Positions 27,951 to 35,593 of a DNA stretch of 64,000 nucleotides are shown here, in pieces. Below the pieces are notes generated by a model, which ran no database searches, was not told the DNA's origin, and saw nothing but the letters and a program-made list of their open reading frames with translations. A program made the translations under genes and the position numbers. The stretch comes from Planctomycetota bacterium (GTDB lineage: Bacteria; Planctomycetota; MHYJ01; WSZJ01; JACPWG01). The DNA lies in the NCBI GenBank assembly GCA_016197205.1, contig JACPWG010000099.1:17045-81044 (forward strand). The letters run 5' to 3'. Position 1 is the stretch's first letter, and the number at the start of each line of letters is the position of its first letter.

Positions 27951-28146
27951 TACCGCTCCACGGAAGTCGGTGGCCACTAGGCGAAGGCAAGTTTGGCCGG
28001 CCGCGAGGCGCGCGAGCGAGGCGTAGTAACGGAGAACTACGGCGAGCTAGCGCAACGCTTGCGCCCCGAAGCGCCGCAGCGCGAAGGGGGGAAGCGGGCG
28101 GCCAAAATCGCCGAGCAAAGGGGGCACCCCATTTCGTGGGGCGGTA
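27951..28146. mobile_element. MITE-like element family A, copy 4 (196 bp)
   Basis: Ends TACCGCTCCAC and GTGGGGCGGTA, flanked by CTAAG and CCAAG (four of five bases match). It is nearly identical in layout and length to copy 1. It fills the gap between the zinc-ribbon stop and the guaB ribosome site, so any guaB promoter lies inside it or further upstream. Confidence 0.88.
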
Positions 28147-28165
28147 CCAAGCTGAGGGACCCGGT

Positions 28166-29632
28166 GTGACGAGCAACGCGTTGGGCGACAAGTTTGCCGG
28201 CGAAGGGATCACGTTCGACGACGTGCTCCTCCTCCCCGCGCGCTCGGACGTGGTCCCGACGCAGGTGGACACGCGGACGCGGCTGACGCGGACGATCTGG
28301 CTGAACGTCCCGATCGTGTCGGCCGCGATGGACACGGTCACCGAGGCGCGGCTCGCGATCGCACTCGCGCAGGAGGGGGGGATCGGGATCATCCACAAGA
28401 ACCTCTCGATCGACGCCCAGGCCGAGGAGGTCACGAAGGTCAAGCGCTCCGCGAACGGGATCATCGCCGACCCGGTCTGCCTGCCGCCGACGGAGACGAT
28501 CGGTCGGGCGAAGCAGATTATGGCGGAGAAGGGGATCAGCGGGATTCCGATCGTCGAGGAGGGCCGGCGGCTGGTGGGCATCCTGACGAGCCGGGACCTG
28601 CGCTTCCAGAAGTCGAACGACCGGCGGATCGCGGAGGTGATGACGAAGGAGCAGCTCGTGACGGCGGCGCCGGGGACGAGCCTCGACGAGGCGCAGCAGA
28701 TCCTGCACCAGGCGAAGGTGGAGAAGCTGCCGCTCGTGGACCGGGCGGGCGTGCTCCGCGGGCTGATCACGATCAAGGACGTGAGCAAGATGGCGCAGTT
28801 CCCGCGCTCCTGCCGGGATGGGCAGGGCCGGCTGCGCGTGGGGGCCGCGGTCGGGGTCTTCGAAGGAGAGCGCGTCCAGCGGCTGCTGGCGGCGGGCGTG
28901 GACGTGGTCGTGGTGGACACGGCGCACGGCCATTCGAAAAACGTGCTGGAGACGGTGCGCGAGCTGAAAAAAAACTTCGCGCTCGAGGTGATCGCGGGGA
29001 ACGTGGCGACGGCCGAGGCGGCGACCGACTTGATCGCGGCGGGCGCGGACGCGGTGAAGGTCGGCATCGGGCCGGGCTCGATCTGTACGACGCGGGTGAT
29101 CGCGGGCGTGGGCGTGCCGCAGATCACGGCCGTGCTCGAATGCGCGCGCGCAGCGGCTGCGAGCGACTGCCCGATCATCGCGGACGGCGGGATTCGGCAC
29201 TCGGGCGACATGACGAAGGCGATCGCCGCCGGCGCGCACAGCGTGATGCTGGGCGGGCTCTTCGCGGGCGTGACCGAGAGCCCCGGCGAGACCGTGCTTT
29301 ACCAGGGGCGCTCGTACAAGGTCTATCGCGGCATGGGGTCGCTGGGGGCGATGGTCCAGGGCTCGAAAGAGCGGTACGGGCAGGCGGGGGTGGAGACCGA
29401 GAAGCTGGTGCCGGAGGGGGTCGAGGGGCGGGTGCCGGCGAAAGGCGCGCTTTCGGACTTCGTGTACCAATTTGTCGGCGGACTGCGGGCGGGGATGGGG
29501 TACACGGGCTGTCGGACCATCGACGAGCTGCGCGCGCGGGCGCGGTTCCTGCGGGTCTCGGAGTCGAGCCTGCGCGAGAGCCACCCGCACGACATCCAGA
29601 TCACGAGGGAAGCGCCGAACTACTCGGCCTGA
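28166..29632 (+). CDS. guaB: Inosine-5'-monophosphate dehydrogenase
   Basis: 488 residues. ITFDDVLLLPARS, PIVSAAMDTVTEA, paired CBS domains (about 95-210; EKGISGIPIVEEGRRLVGILTSRDLRF), VVVDTAHGHS and the catalytic loop KVGIGPGSICTTR are unmistakable. It oxidises IMP to XMP, the first committed step to GMP; guaA is at 36580. The start is GTG at 28166 with GAGGGAC upstream. An in-frame ATG at 28136 lies inside element A4 and is rejected. Confidence 0.96.
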   Translation: MTSNALGDKFAGEGITFDDVLLLPARSDVVPTQVDTRTRLTRTIWLNVPIVSAAMDTVTEARLAIALAQEGGIGIIHKNLSIDAQAEEVTKVKRSANGIIADPVCLPPTETIGRAKQIMAEKGISGIPIVEEGRRLVGILTSRDLRFQKSNDRRIAEVMTKEQLVTAAPGTSLDEAQQILHQAKVEKLPLVDRAGVLRGLITIKDVSKMAQFPRSCRDGQGRLRVGAAVGVFEGERVQRLLAAGVDVVVVDTAHGHSKNVLETVRELKKNFALEVIAGNVATAEAATDLIAAGADAVKVGIGPGSICTTRVIAGVGVPQITAVLECARAAAASDCPIIADGGIRHSGDMTKAIAAGAHSVMLGGLFAGVTESPGETVLYQGRSYKVYRGMGSLGAMVQGSKERYGQAGVETEKLVPEGVEGRVPAKGALSDFVYQFVGGLRAGMGYTGCRTIDELRARARFLRVSESSLRESHPHDIQITREAPNYSA

Positions 29633-31839
29633 CCTGACACGGCCGCGCCGGTCCCCCCCTTCAGCAGCCCCTCCAGCCGGTTGCCCGCGGCCTTGTGCCG
29701 GAGGATCTGCTCGACCTTCTCCGCGAGCACGCTCCCCGCCTCGATCGGCGGCAGACCGCCCGAGTAGATGTTCGAGAGCACCGTGTACTCGAACCGCACC
29801 CCCGCGTTTCCGCTCGCGGCCGCCGCCGCGCGCTGCACCACCGGATCGTCGATCCGGTACGCCATGTAGGCCGAGAGGCTCCGCGACGCCAGCGCATCGC
29901 CGCCCGGCCGCTCCCCGATGAGCAGCACGACCACCTTCGCCTCCACGCAGTCCGCCACGTGCTCCGCCAGCTTCACGCGGCCGTAGCGCACGAGGATCGG
30001 CCGGCCTGCGCAAATCCCTTTCCCGGCGAGGCCGTCGGCGAGGACCGGGAGCAGGTCGGCGACGTTCGCATGGACCGCCTCCGCGGAAAGGCCGTCGGAG
30101 ACGACGACCTGGACGTCCTGCCGCTCCGGCCGCAGCTCCGCCGCGCTCGCCGCCGCGAGCCGCGCGCCGCGCGCGGGCGAGTTCAGATGGCTCTCTTTGT
30201 CCCGCGCCTCCGTCGAAAGGACCCGGAACGGCGCAAGGCGCAAGAGGTCGTCGATCCGCAGCTCGCACTTCACCGCCTCGCGCGCCACGGCCTGGTTCAG
30301 GCGCAGGGCGCGACTCACCCGTTCCGCCGGGCGCGGGCCGGCCGGCTCGAAACCGTACGCGGCGGGCGTCGCAGCGACGAGGCCGGCGAACTCCGCGTCC
30401 GAGTCGCAGAAGAGCCGCGGGTTTCCCCAGCTCGGCCCGCGCACGACCCGACCCTCGGGGGTGTCGGCCAGGATGCCACGGGTTTTCGCCCACGCCAGAA
30501 ACTCGGGCGTAGGGCGTTTACCGTAGATCTCGCGGAGGGTCTGGTCGTCGTGGCCGCTCGTGTCGAAGTAGGCGAGCATCCGGTCCGTGTTGAGGAAGAC
30601 GTCCATGTAATAGTTGGCGCCGGCCGCGGTGAGCATCTCCGTCGCCATCTGCTGCCCTTCGAGCGTGATGCGCGAGTGCAGCGTGTAGCAGGGGGCCATG
30701 CCCATCGGGAGGCCGAGGAGCTTCCCCATGAAGTGGTCCTGGAGGTTCGAGATGATCATCTCGAAATTGTCCAGGTGCGTTTCCGGCCCGATGAAGCCCG
30801 TGACGTTGTTGACCATGTACGGGTCGTAGCGACGCGCGAGGCCGTAAGTGAGGGCCTCGGTCGTCGTCATGTCGATGCCGTCGTGCTTTCCGTAGGAGAA
30901 CTCGCTCCCCTGCCCGGTCTCGAAATACATGCACTGCTTCGCGACCTCCCGGAGCGGGCCTTTGGCCGCCATCGTCCGGCACGCATGATCGAGGAGGTCG
31001 ACCGTCACGTCGAACTCCGACGTGAGCGTGCTCTCCGTCCCGGCGAGGCTCTGGAAGAGGACCTCGACCGGCGCGCCGCGTTCAAGGCACGCGAGCTGCG
31101 TCTTCACGTGGGAGAGGACGCAGACCTGCGTCGGCGCCCCGGTGCGGCGGCAGAGCCGGTCGACGTGCACGAGCAGCGCCGAGACGTTTTCGACGGTGTC
31201 GATCGAAGGGTTGATGCCGATGAGCGCGTCCCCGGCCGCCATCGAAAGGCCCGCGTAGATGAGGAGCGTGATCCCGCGCAGGTCGTCCACGGGGTGGTTC
31301 GGCTGCAGGCGCGAGGAGAGCGTGCCGGGCAGCCCGAGCGTCGTGCGGGCCTTCGTGGGGTGGCTGATCTTCCCGGCGATGTATACGAGTTCGTGCGTGT
31401 CGAGGAGCTTCGTGACCGCGGCTGCCATCACGCCGGTCAGCGCGCGCCCGATCTCGGCCGCTTCGGCGCCGGTGCAGCGGAGGAGGTGGTCCTTCAGCTC
31501 GCCGACGGTCAGCGGCGCGAGGTCGCGGAAGCGGCGGAGGTCGATTTCGTAGTTCGCGCGCATCACGGTATCGACGCGGCCGGCGTCGCTGACGAGCGGG
31601 CGGTCGTAAAGGTGGCCGAGAGTCAGCGAGGCGAGGATGGAGCGCGCCGCCTCGCGAACGACCTCGCTCTCGGCGGCGAGGCCGGCATTCCGGTCTCCGG
31701 CTTTGTCGTAGTCGGCCGCGCCGAGGAGCCGCTTCAGGCCGACGAAGGAAAAGCCGCGGTCGAGGACCCGGGTCTCGTAGGTCTGGTCGGGGGGCGGGTC
31801 GGGCACGGGGATCCGATCGAGCGGCGTGAGCGGCGGCAT
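29620..31839 (-). CDS. Fused ethanolamine ammonia-lyase, EutB and EutC in one chain
   Basis: 739 residues. Residues about 1-480 match the large subunit EutB (GRALTGVMAAAVTKLLDTHEL, RCRRTGAPTQVCVLSHVKTQ-type segment, GQGSEFSYGKHDGIDMTTTEA, NNVTGFIGPETHLDNFEM, KRPTPEFLAWAK). Residues about 510-725 match the small subunit EutC (RALRLNQAVAREAVKCELRI, VVVSDGLSAEAVHANV, KVVVLLIGERPGGDALASRSL, SNIYSGGLPPIEAGSVL). In known systems these are separate proteins forming an adenosylcobalamin enzyme that converts ethanolamine to acetaldehyde and ammonia. The start at 31839 has GGAAAGGGACC upstream. No microcompartment, EutA or EutD/E genes and no cobalamin riboswitch are visible. The 3' end overlaps guaB by 13 bp, tail to tail. 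The upstream MBL-fold gene is 50 bp away. Confidence 0.9.
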   Translation of the reverse strand: MPPLTPLDRIPVPDPPPDQTYETRVLDRGFSFVGLKRLLGAADYDKAGDRNAGLAAESEVVREAARSILASLTLGHLYDRPLVSDAGRVDTVMRANYEIDLRRFRDLAPLTVGELKDHLLRCTGAEAAEIGRALTGVMAAAVTKLLDTHELVYIAGKISHPTKARTTLGLPGTLSSRLQPNHPVDDLRGITLLIYAGLSMAAGDALIGINPSIDTVENVSALLVHVDRLCRRTGAPTQVCVLSHVKTQLACLERGAPVEVLFQSLAGTESTLTSEFDVTVDLLDHACRTMAAKGPLREVAKQCMYFETGQGSEFSYGKHDGIDMTTTEALTYGLARRYDPYMVNNVTGFIGPETHLDNFEMIISNLQDHFMGKLLGLPMGMAPCYTLHSRITLEGQQMATEMLTAAGANYYMDVFLNTDRMLAYFDTSGHDDQTLREIYGKRPTPEFLAWAKTRGILADTPEGRVVRGPSWGNPRLFCDSDAEFAGLVAATPAAYGFEPAGPRPAERVSRALRLNQAVAREAVKCELRIDDLLRLAPFRVLSTEARDKESHLNSPARGARLAAASAAELRPERQDVQVVVSDGLSAEAVHANVADLLPVLADGLAGKGICAGRPILVRYGRVKLAEHVADCVEAKVVVLLIGERPGGDALASRSLSAYMAYRIDDPVVQRAAAAASGNAGVRFEYTVLSNIYSGGLPPIEAGSVLAEKVEQILRHKAAGNRLEGLLKGGTGAAVSGQAE

Positions 31840-31889
31840 GACAGGTCCCTTTCCTGCGGGGTGGGGGCATGGGGGGAGGGTCGGCGGCC

Positions 31890-32639
31890 TCACTTCAGCC
31901 GCAGCACTTCTCCCTCGCGCAAAGCAGCGATGGCGGCCGCGTTCGCGTCGAAGCCGTCCGGGTAGTGGATGAGCCGCATCCGCCGGCGCAGCGGCTCCGG
32001 CAGCGTCGCGAGCGACTCATAGGGCGTATGGGCCGGCCCCAGGTTCGTCTCGTGGACGATCAGGTCCGCCTCCGAGAGCCAGTCGACCAGTCCCCGATCG
32101 AAGGCCGTGTCGGCCGAGTAGGCGAGGGTCCGCCCTGCGCACTCGATCCGTAGCGCGCTCGTCGGGACGTGGTGGAGCGTGCGGCGCGCGCGGATGCGGA
32201 ACGGCCCCGCCTCCACCGCGTCCGACCAGGAGAGCGGCAGGTGGTCGAAGTAGTCTTCAAAGCCCATGCGGCGAAATTCGTGACCCTCCCAGAGCGACTC
32301 CATCGGCGCCCGGAGGCGACCCTCCCAGAGCGACGCGCGCACCTCGGGCGCGGCCAGGAGCTGGACGCGCGTCCCCTCGGCAAACCGCTTCCAGAACGCC
32401 ACCCCCTCCAGTCCGTTCATGTGATCGCCGTGGACGTGCGTGATGAGCACGTGCTGGATTTCGGACAGCGGGAGCGGCCGACCGCACGCGGCCGCGACGC
32501 CGCGGAGCACGCCGCGGTACCGATCCGGGCAGTCGATCGCCAGCTTGAAACCGTCGTGGCAGAGCAGAAGCGCGGACGTGCAGTGTCGCTCCGAGAAGGT
32601 GTCGCCGACGCCCAGCACGATCGCCTCGAAGCCCGCCAA
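31890..32639 (-). CDS. MBL-fold hydrolase, RNase Z-like
   Basis: 249 residues. VLGVGDTFSERHCTSALLL at the start, LITHVHGDHMNGLEG as metal motif, RTLAYSADTAFD and DLIVHETNLGP match the ribonuclease Z/arylsulfatase-like branch of the MBL superfamily. The RNase Z exosite is not evident, so a small-molecule hydrolase is as likely. The start is TTG at 32639, preceded by GGAGGTGCGCC. The frame extends upstream, but those 29 residues lie largely inside element C2 and mirror a frame at element C1, so they are not part of the gene. Probably cotranscribed with the eutBC-type gene. Confidence 0.85.
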   Translation of the reverse strand: MAGFEAIVLGVGDTFSERHCTSALLLCHDGFKLAIDCPDRYRGVLRGVAAACGRPLPLSEIQHVLITHVHGDHMNGLEGVAFWKRFAEGTRVQLLAAPEVRASLWEGRLRAPMESLWEGHEFRRMGFEDYFDHLPLSWSDAVEAGPFRIRARRTLHHVPTSALRIECAGRTLAYSADTAFDRGLVDWLSEADLIVHETNLGPAHTPYESLATLPEPLRRRMRLIHYPDGFDANAAAIAALREGEVLRLK

Positions 32640-32656
32640 GGCGCACCTCCAGGTTT

Positions 32657-33078
32657 GGGCCCGTAAAGAAACAACTCTTGCAACTCGGAAACCAGGGAGC
32701 TCCACAGGAAAAGGCTCAAGGCTCAATGATCAATTTTCAGACAAGGCTCAAAAGTTCAAGGCTCAGTACCGCCCCACGCAATTGGGTGACCAATTTTCTC
32801 GGCGATTTTGGCCGCCCGCGTCGTTGCGCTCGCTCGCCGTAGTTCTCCGTTACTACGCCTCGCTCGCGCGCCTAGCGGGCGGACAAACTTGCCTTCGCCT
32901 ATTGGTCACCGACTTCCGTGGAGCGGTACTCAGAGTCCGCGATTCCGTGCCCGGGCTACGTTCCATGGTGGTCATTGAGAATTGATCCTTGAGCCTTGTC
33001 AGAGTCTTGAGAATTGAGCATTGAGAATTCTTGTCGCCCCCCGCGCGTCCAACGAGCAAGTTGTTTTCTTACGGGCCC
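32657..33078. mobile_element. MITE-like element family C, copy 2, with nested element A5 (422 bp)
   Basis: Ends GGGCCCGTAAAGAAACAACT and TTTTCTTACGGGCCC. Subtracting the 162-bp A5 insertion and its 5-bp duplication leaves exactly 255 bp, the length of copy 1. Copy 1 carries the uninterrupted site GGGCTCAGAGTCC where this copy has the insertion. Confidence 0.9.
32767..32928. mobile_element. MITE-like element family A, copy 5 (162 bp), nested in C2
   Basis: Ends TACCGCCCCAC and GTGGAGCGGTA with perfect CTCAG duplications at 32762-32766 and 32929-32933. The filled/empty-site comparison with 23980-23992 shows a target of CTCAG (equivalently a 3-bp TCA duplication with longer ends). Confidence 0.92.
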
Positions 33079-33227
33079 TTACTCTTCGTCGGTCGCCCGC
33101 CCGCCGTCGAAGCCGACGTACGGCCTCATCGTGACGGGCGACGCGGGCTGCGCGGGCGGCTGGAGCCGCGACCGCGAAGCGCCGCGGCGAGCAGTCCCCG
33201 GTGACACCGGGTTTCGTCCTCGCAAGC

Positions 33228-33497
33228 TCAGAGCAGCGTGAGCGTCGTGCCGCGCGCGCGCGCCCGCAGCGCGGCGACCGCGGACGGCGCGATCTCCGAC
33301 CAGTAGCGCGGCACGTAGTCCTCCCACGCCAGGCCATGCCGCTTGAAGGCGAAGACCAACTCGCGCGACGGGGCCACGTCCCGGTTCCACTCGTCGATGT
33401 GCGTCTTGCGAATCCCGCGCGGCCACAGGCGCATGATCAGGATCCGGACGCCGTCCGACTCCTCGCGCGGTTCGTAGATCCGCTTCGTCCGGATCAT
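33228..33497 (-). CDS. DUF488-family protein, apparently C-terminally short
   Basis: 89 residues. MIRTKRIYEPREESDGVRILIMRLWPRGIRKTHIDEWNRDVAPSRELVFAF matches the DUF488 (YeaO-like) family, including the RLWPRG motif and DEW..D.APS. These proteins are usually about 115-120 residues and end with a YAA.D..HN-type segment after TLLY; here the frame stops at TTLTLL. No continuation was found in the other frames nearby, so it is probably truncated. The start at 33497 is chosen by homology; an upstream frame would add eight residues. Function unknown. Between 33079 and 33227 I see no other gene. Confidence 0.75.
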   Translation of the reverse strand: MIRTKRIYEPREESDGVRILIMRLWPRGIRKTHIDEWNRDVAPSRELVFAFKRHGLAWEDYVPRYWSEIAPSAVAALRARARGTTLTLL

Positions 33498-33546
33498 GGA
33501 GCGACCTCTCGGCTCCCGCATGCTTGTGGGGACAGGAGGACTGGCA

Positions 33547-33794
33547 ACCGTTCACCACGGGGGCACGGAGAAACGGAGGCCTCACGGAGGACCTTCGCCG
33601 GCTTCGCGAACACACGATGGTCCACAAGCCATTGCGTCGGATTTCTTTCTGACAGGATAACGGGATCAACTGGAACCTGCATCGGAAAATCCTGTTGATC
33701 CTGTGATCCTGTCAAAACAAAGTCGCCAGATTTCTGACTCGACATGTCAACCTCTCCGTGCCTCCGTGGTGATGCGTACCCCCCCGTGAACGGT
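33547..33794. repeat. Inverted-repeat block with nested CACGGAG and CAGGAT repeats
   Basis: The ends are ACCGTTCAC (33547-33555) and GTGAACGGT (33786-33794), and next to them are inverted CACCACGG..CACGGAG words. Inside, 33650-33714 holds GACAGGATAACGGGATC and its inverted partners GATCCTGTGATCCTGTC. Such CACGGAG and CAGGAT arrays are common intergenic repeats in environmental bacterial genomes. No gene seen. Confidence 0.55.
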
Positions 33795-33837
33795 GAGCGC
33801 CCGCGCAAGAATTACTCTACATTTTCGTGGATCGACC

Positions 33838-33932
33838 GATGCCTGGGGGCGCGGCCCCGAGGGCCGCGCCGCCAGGAGCCTCGAGGTCCGAATCCGCGCA
33901 GTTGTTTTTGCGCGGGCGCTTACCAGGATTGT
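33838..33932. repeat. Repeat family I, copy 1
   Basis: A GC hairpin (GCGCGGCCC..GGGCCGCGC) followed by CCAGGAGCC, GAGGTCCGA and CGCAGTTGTTTTTGCGCGGGCGCTT. A diverged copy at 54909-55005 has the same order (CCAGGAGCCACGAGG, GCAGTTATTTTTGCGCAGACGCTT). Confidence 0.6.
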
Positions 33933-34062
33933 ATCCGGCGCTCCCGGACGCGTCCACCAAGAGACGGCGCGCTCCCGGACCGGCGTCGGCTCAGGTACTC
34001 GCCAAGCGGGACGGACGGCGGCGTAGCAGGCGGAAGCGCCGGTGGGAAGGCGCCAGGCGCGC

Positions 34063-34091
34063 TTGCCAATTCCATTTGCCCGTGCTATCCT
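34063..34091 (+). promoter_or_regulatory. Predicted promoter for the PLDc_N-like gene
   Basis: -35 TTGCCA (34063-34068), 17-bp spacer, -10 TATCCT (34086-34091), about 100 bp before the start codon. Confidence 0.55.
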
Positions 34092-34190
34092 GGCAGGCGC
34101 GCGGGGAGGCTCGAGGGCCGTGTCGAGCCCCCCGGACCCGCCCGCCCCGAGGCTCGGGGTGCTGCGGAGCCGCTTCCGAGAGGGATGCCC

Positions 34191-34571
34191 ATGCCGGTGA
34201 TGTTCGGGGTTGGCGGCCTGTTCTGGGCCGCGATGGTGCTGCACTGCCTGCTCGTGCAGAAGGAATTCCGCATCGGCAACCCGTGGGCGTGGCTGATGGT
34301 CCTGGTCTTCCTGCCGCCCATCGGCCCGTGGATCTACCTCGCGGTGGTCGTGCTCGGGATGGACCGGTGGTCCCTTTCCCTTCGGCAGGCGAGCTCGCGG
34401 CAGGTGAAGTGCTTGACGTGCAAGCACTACCTGAAGCACGACCAGGACGGCGTGCTTTGCGGCTACGGCCACCGCCAGGTGTGGAAGAACTACGTCGCCG
34501 TGGGGTACTGTGGGGATCACACGCCGATGCGGAGCGGGCGCGGGGCGGAAGCGGACGCGCGGGAGAGGTAG
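34191..34571 (+). CDS. Two-helix membrane protein with cytosolic Cys/His tail
   Basis: 126 residues. Two membrane helices (GVGGLFWAAMVLHCLLVQ and WAWLMVLVFLPPIGPWIYLAVVVLG) with the P.IGPWIYL pattern of the PLDc_N domain found at the N-terminus of cardiolipin synthases. Instead of a phospholipase domain it has a Cys/His cluster: KCLTCKHYLKHDQDGVLCGYGH and YCGDH, likely metal-binding. So it is not an enzyme of that family but shares its membrane module. GAGAGGG lies before the ATG at 34191; an ATG 6 bp upstream abuts the ribosome site and is less likely. Confidence 0.75.
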   Translation: MPVMFGVGGLFWAAMVLHCLLVQKEFRIGNPWAWLMVLVFLPPIGPWIYLAVVVLGMDRWSLSLRQASSRQVKCLTCKHYLKHDQDGVLCGYGHRQVWKNYVAVGYCGDHTPMRSGRGAEADARER

Positions 34572-34615
34572 GTTTGGGGTGAGCGAGGGGGGAGATCCTG
34601 TGTGCCGCGATGCCT

Positions 34616-34664
34616 TCACCCCGGCCCTTTCCCGCTACGCGGGAGAAGGCCGGGGCGAGGGCTG
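34616..34664. repeat. Hairpin CCCGGCC...GGCCGGG
   Basis: CCCCGGCCCTTTCCCGC pairs with GCGGGAGAAGGCCGGGG across a 3-bp loop. It lies 45 bp after the membrane-protein stop. The remainder of 34572-34857 shows no gene. Confidence 0.55.
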
Positions 34665-34857
34665 ATGGCCGCATCACGACCGCTACGCGGGAGAGGGGGA
34701 CGGCGCGCGAATGGAGGTGGTCGCAGCGCGTGGCGACGTGGGGGCATCCGTGGGTGGGGATTGTGGCGCCCCCAGGGGGGAGGTTCCGGCCGTGCGAGGG
34801 GTGGCCGGAAGACCCCTCCCCGAGGGACGCGCGCATCGTGCGGCAGCGCTGCTTCCG

Positions 34858-35010
34858 GGCATGGTTCAAACCGGTCGCAACACGGGGCACACGATCCTGA
34901 ATTCCAGAAACGTCCTCGATTGCTCGTAAGCCCTTTCCGGAATTCAGGTCATGTCCCCGTCTTGCTCCCCTTGAGCGTGCGAAGGTTGTTACCCCGGTTT
35001 GAACCATGCC
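34858..35010. mobile_element. MITE-like element family B, copy 3 (153 bp) with 8-bp target duplication
   Basis: Terminal inverted repeats GGCATGGTTCAAACCGG and CCGGTTTGAACCATGCC are perfect, flanked by a perfect TGCTTCCG duplication (34850-34857 and 35011-35018). The interior matches copy 2. It ends 15 bp from the dodecin stop. Confidence 0.92.
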
Positions 35011-35025
35011 TGCTTCCGCGAGGGG

Positions 35026-35229
35026 TTACCCTTCGAGGAGGAAGCGCACCTTCATATCGACGCGGTACTCGACCAGCTTGCTGTTCTCGACCTTGGCCTT
35101 GAGCGAAACGACTTCGATCCCCGTGATCCCGCGGACGGTCTTGGCGGCGCGCGTGAGTCCCGCCTGGATCGCCTCTTCAAAGCCCTTGGGACTGGACGAC
35201 GTGAGCTCGGTAACCCGTGCGATGGCCAT
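35026..35229 (-). CDS. Dodecin-family flavin-binding protein
   Basis: 67 residues, the expected size. MAIARVTELTSSSPKGFEEAIQAGLTRAAKTVRGITGIEV and EYRVDMKVRFLLEG match dodecins, small proteins that assemble as dodecamers and bind flavins. The aromatic flavin-stacking residue of classical dodecins (a Trp in the GIxxxWV strand) is replaced by Val-Val here (EVVSLKAKV), so flavin binding is uncertain. CCAGGAGGTGTCCC precedes the ATG. Monocistronic. Confidence 0.88.
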   Translation of the reverse strand: MAIARVTELTSSSPKGFEEAIQAGLTRAAKTVRGITGIEVVSLKAKVENSKLVEYRVDMKVRFLLEG

Positions 35230-35481
35230 GGGACACCTCCTGGTAGACGAGTGAAACCGGGCCTTGCCGCCCTCGTTGGGATAAGGAACCCCCGAAGAGG
35301 GACCGCAAGGAAGGCGCGCATTTTAGGGAAAGGGGCACTCCGTTTCAACGAATTTTGGACGCGGGTTCCGACCGGCCTGCGGCCCCCGCGGCCTGGCGCG
35401 CCGACCCACCCGAGCCCCTCTCCCCTGCGCTCCGACCTCCTTATCAGCCGTTGCCCTCCCGGATTTCGAGGTCGCGCGTAG
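35230..35481. other. Intergenic region, nothing seen
   Basis: Between dodecin and the GIDE promoter I see no gene, inverted repeat or element copy. Confidence 0.5.
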
Positions 35482-35510
35482 TTGACAGCCGCGGTCCTCC
35501 CGCCTAGAAT
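35482..35510 (+). promoter_or_regulatory. Predicted strong promoter for the GIDE gene
   Basis: -35 TTGACA (35482-35487), 17-bp spacer, -10 TAGAAT (35505-35510), the best match to consensus in the window. The leader is about 75 nt and ends in GGAGG before the ATG. Confidence 0.75.
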
Positions 35511-35593
35511 GGGGCGTTGCGCAAGGAGAGCCGACCCCATGTCGACGCAACCCTGGTTGGGGTCGCCACCGGTGGGTTCCTGGAGGTCCAGGC

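Noticed and set aside
28136..28165. Upstream in-frame ATG for guaB
   Set aside because: It lies in element A4 and lacks a ribosome site; GTG at 28166 has GAGGGAC.
31840..32660. Possible cobalamin riboswitch upstream of the EutB-EutC fusion
   Set aside because: The gap to the upstream gene is 50 bp and I could not identify a B12-box or the conserved riboswitch elements in it or before the MBL gene.
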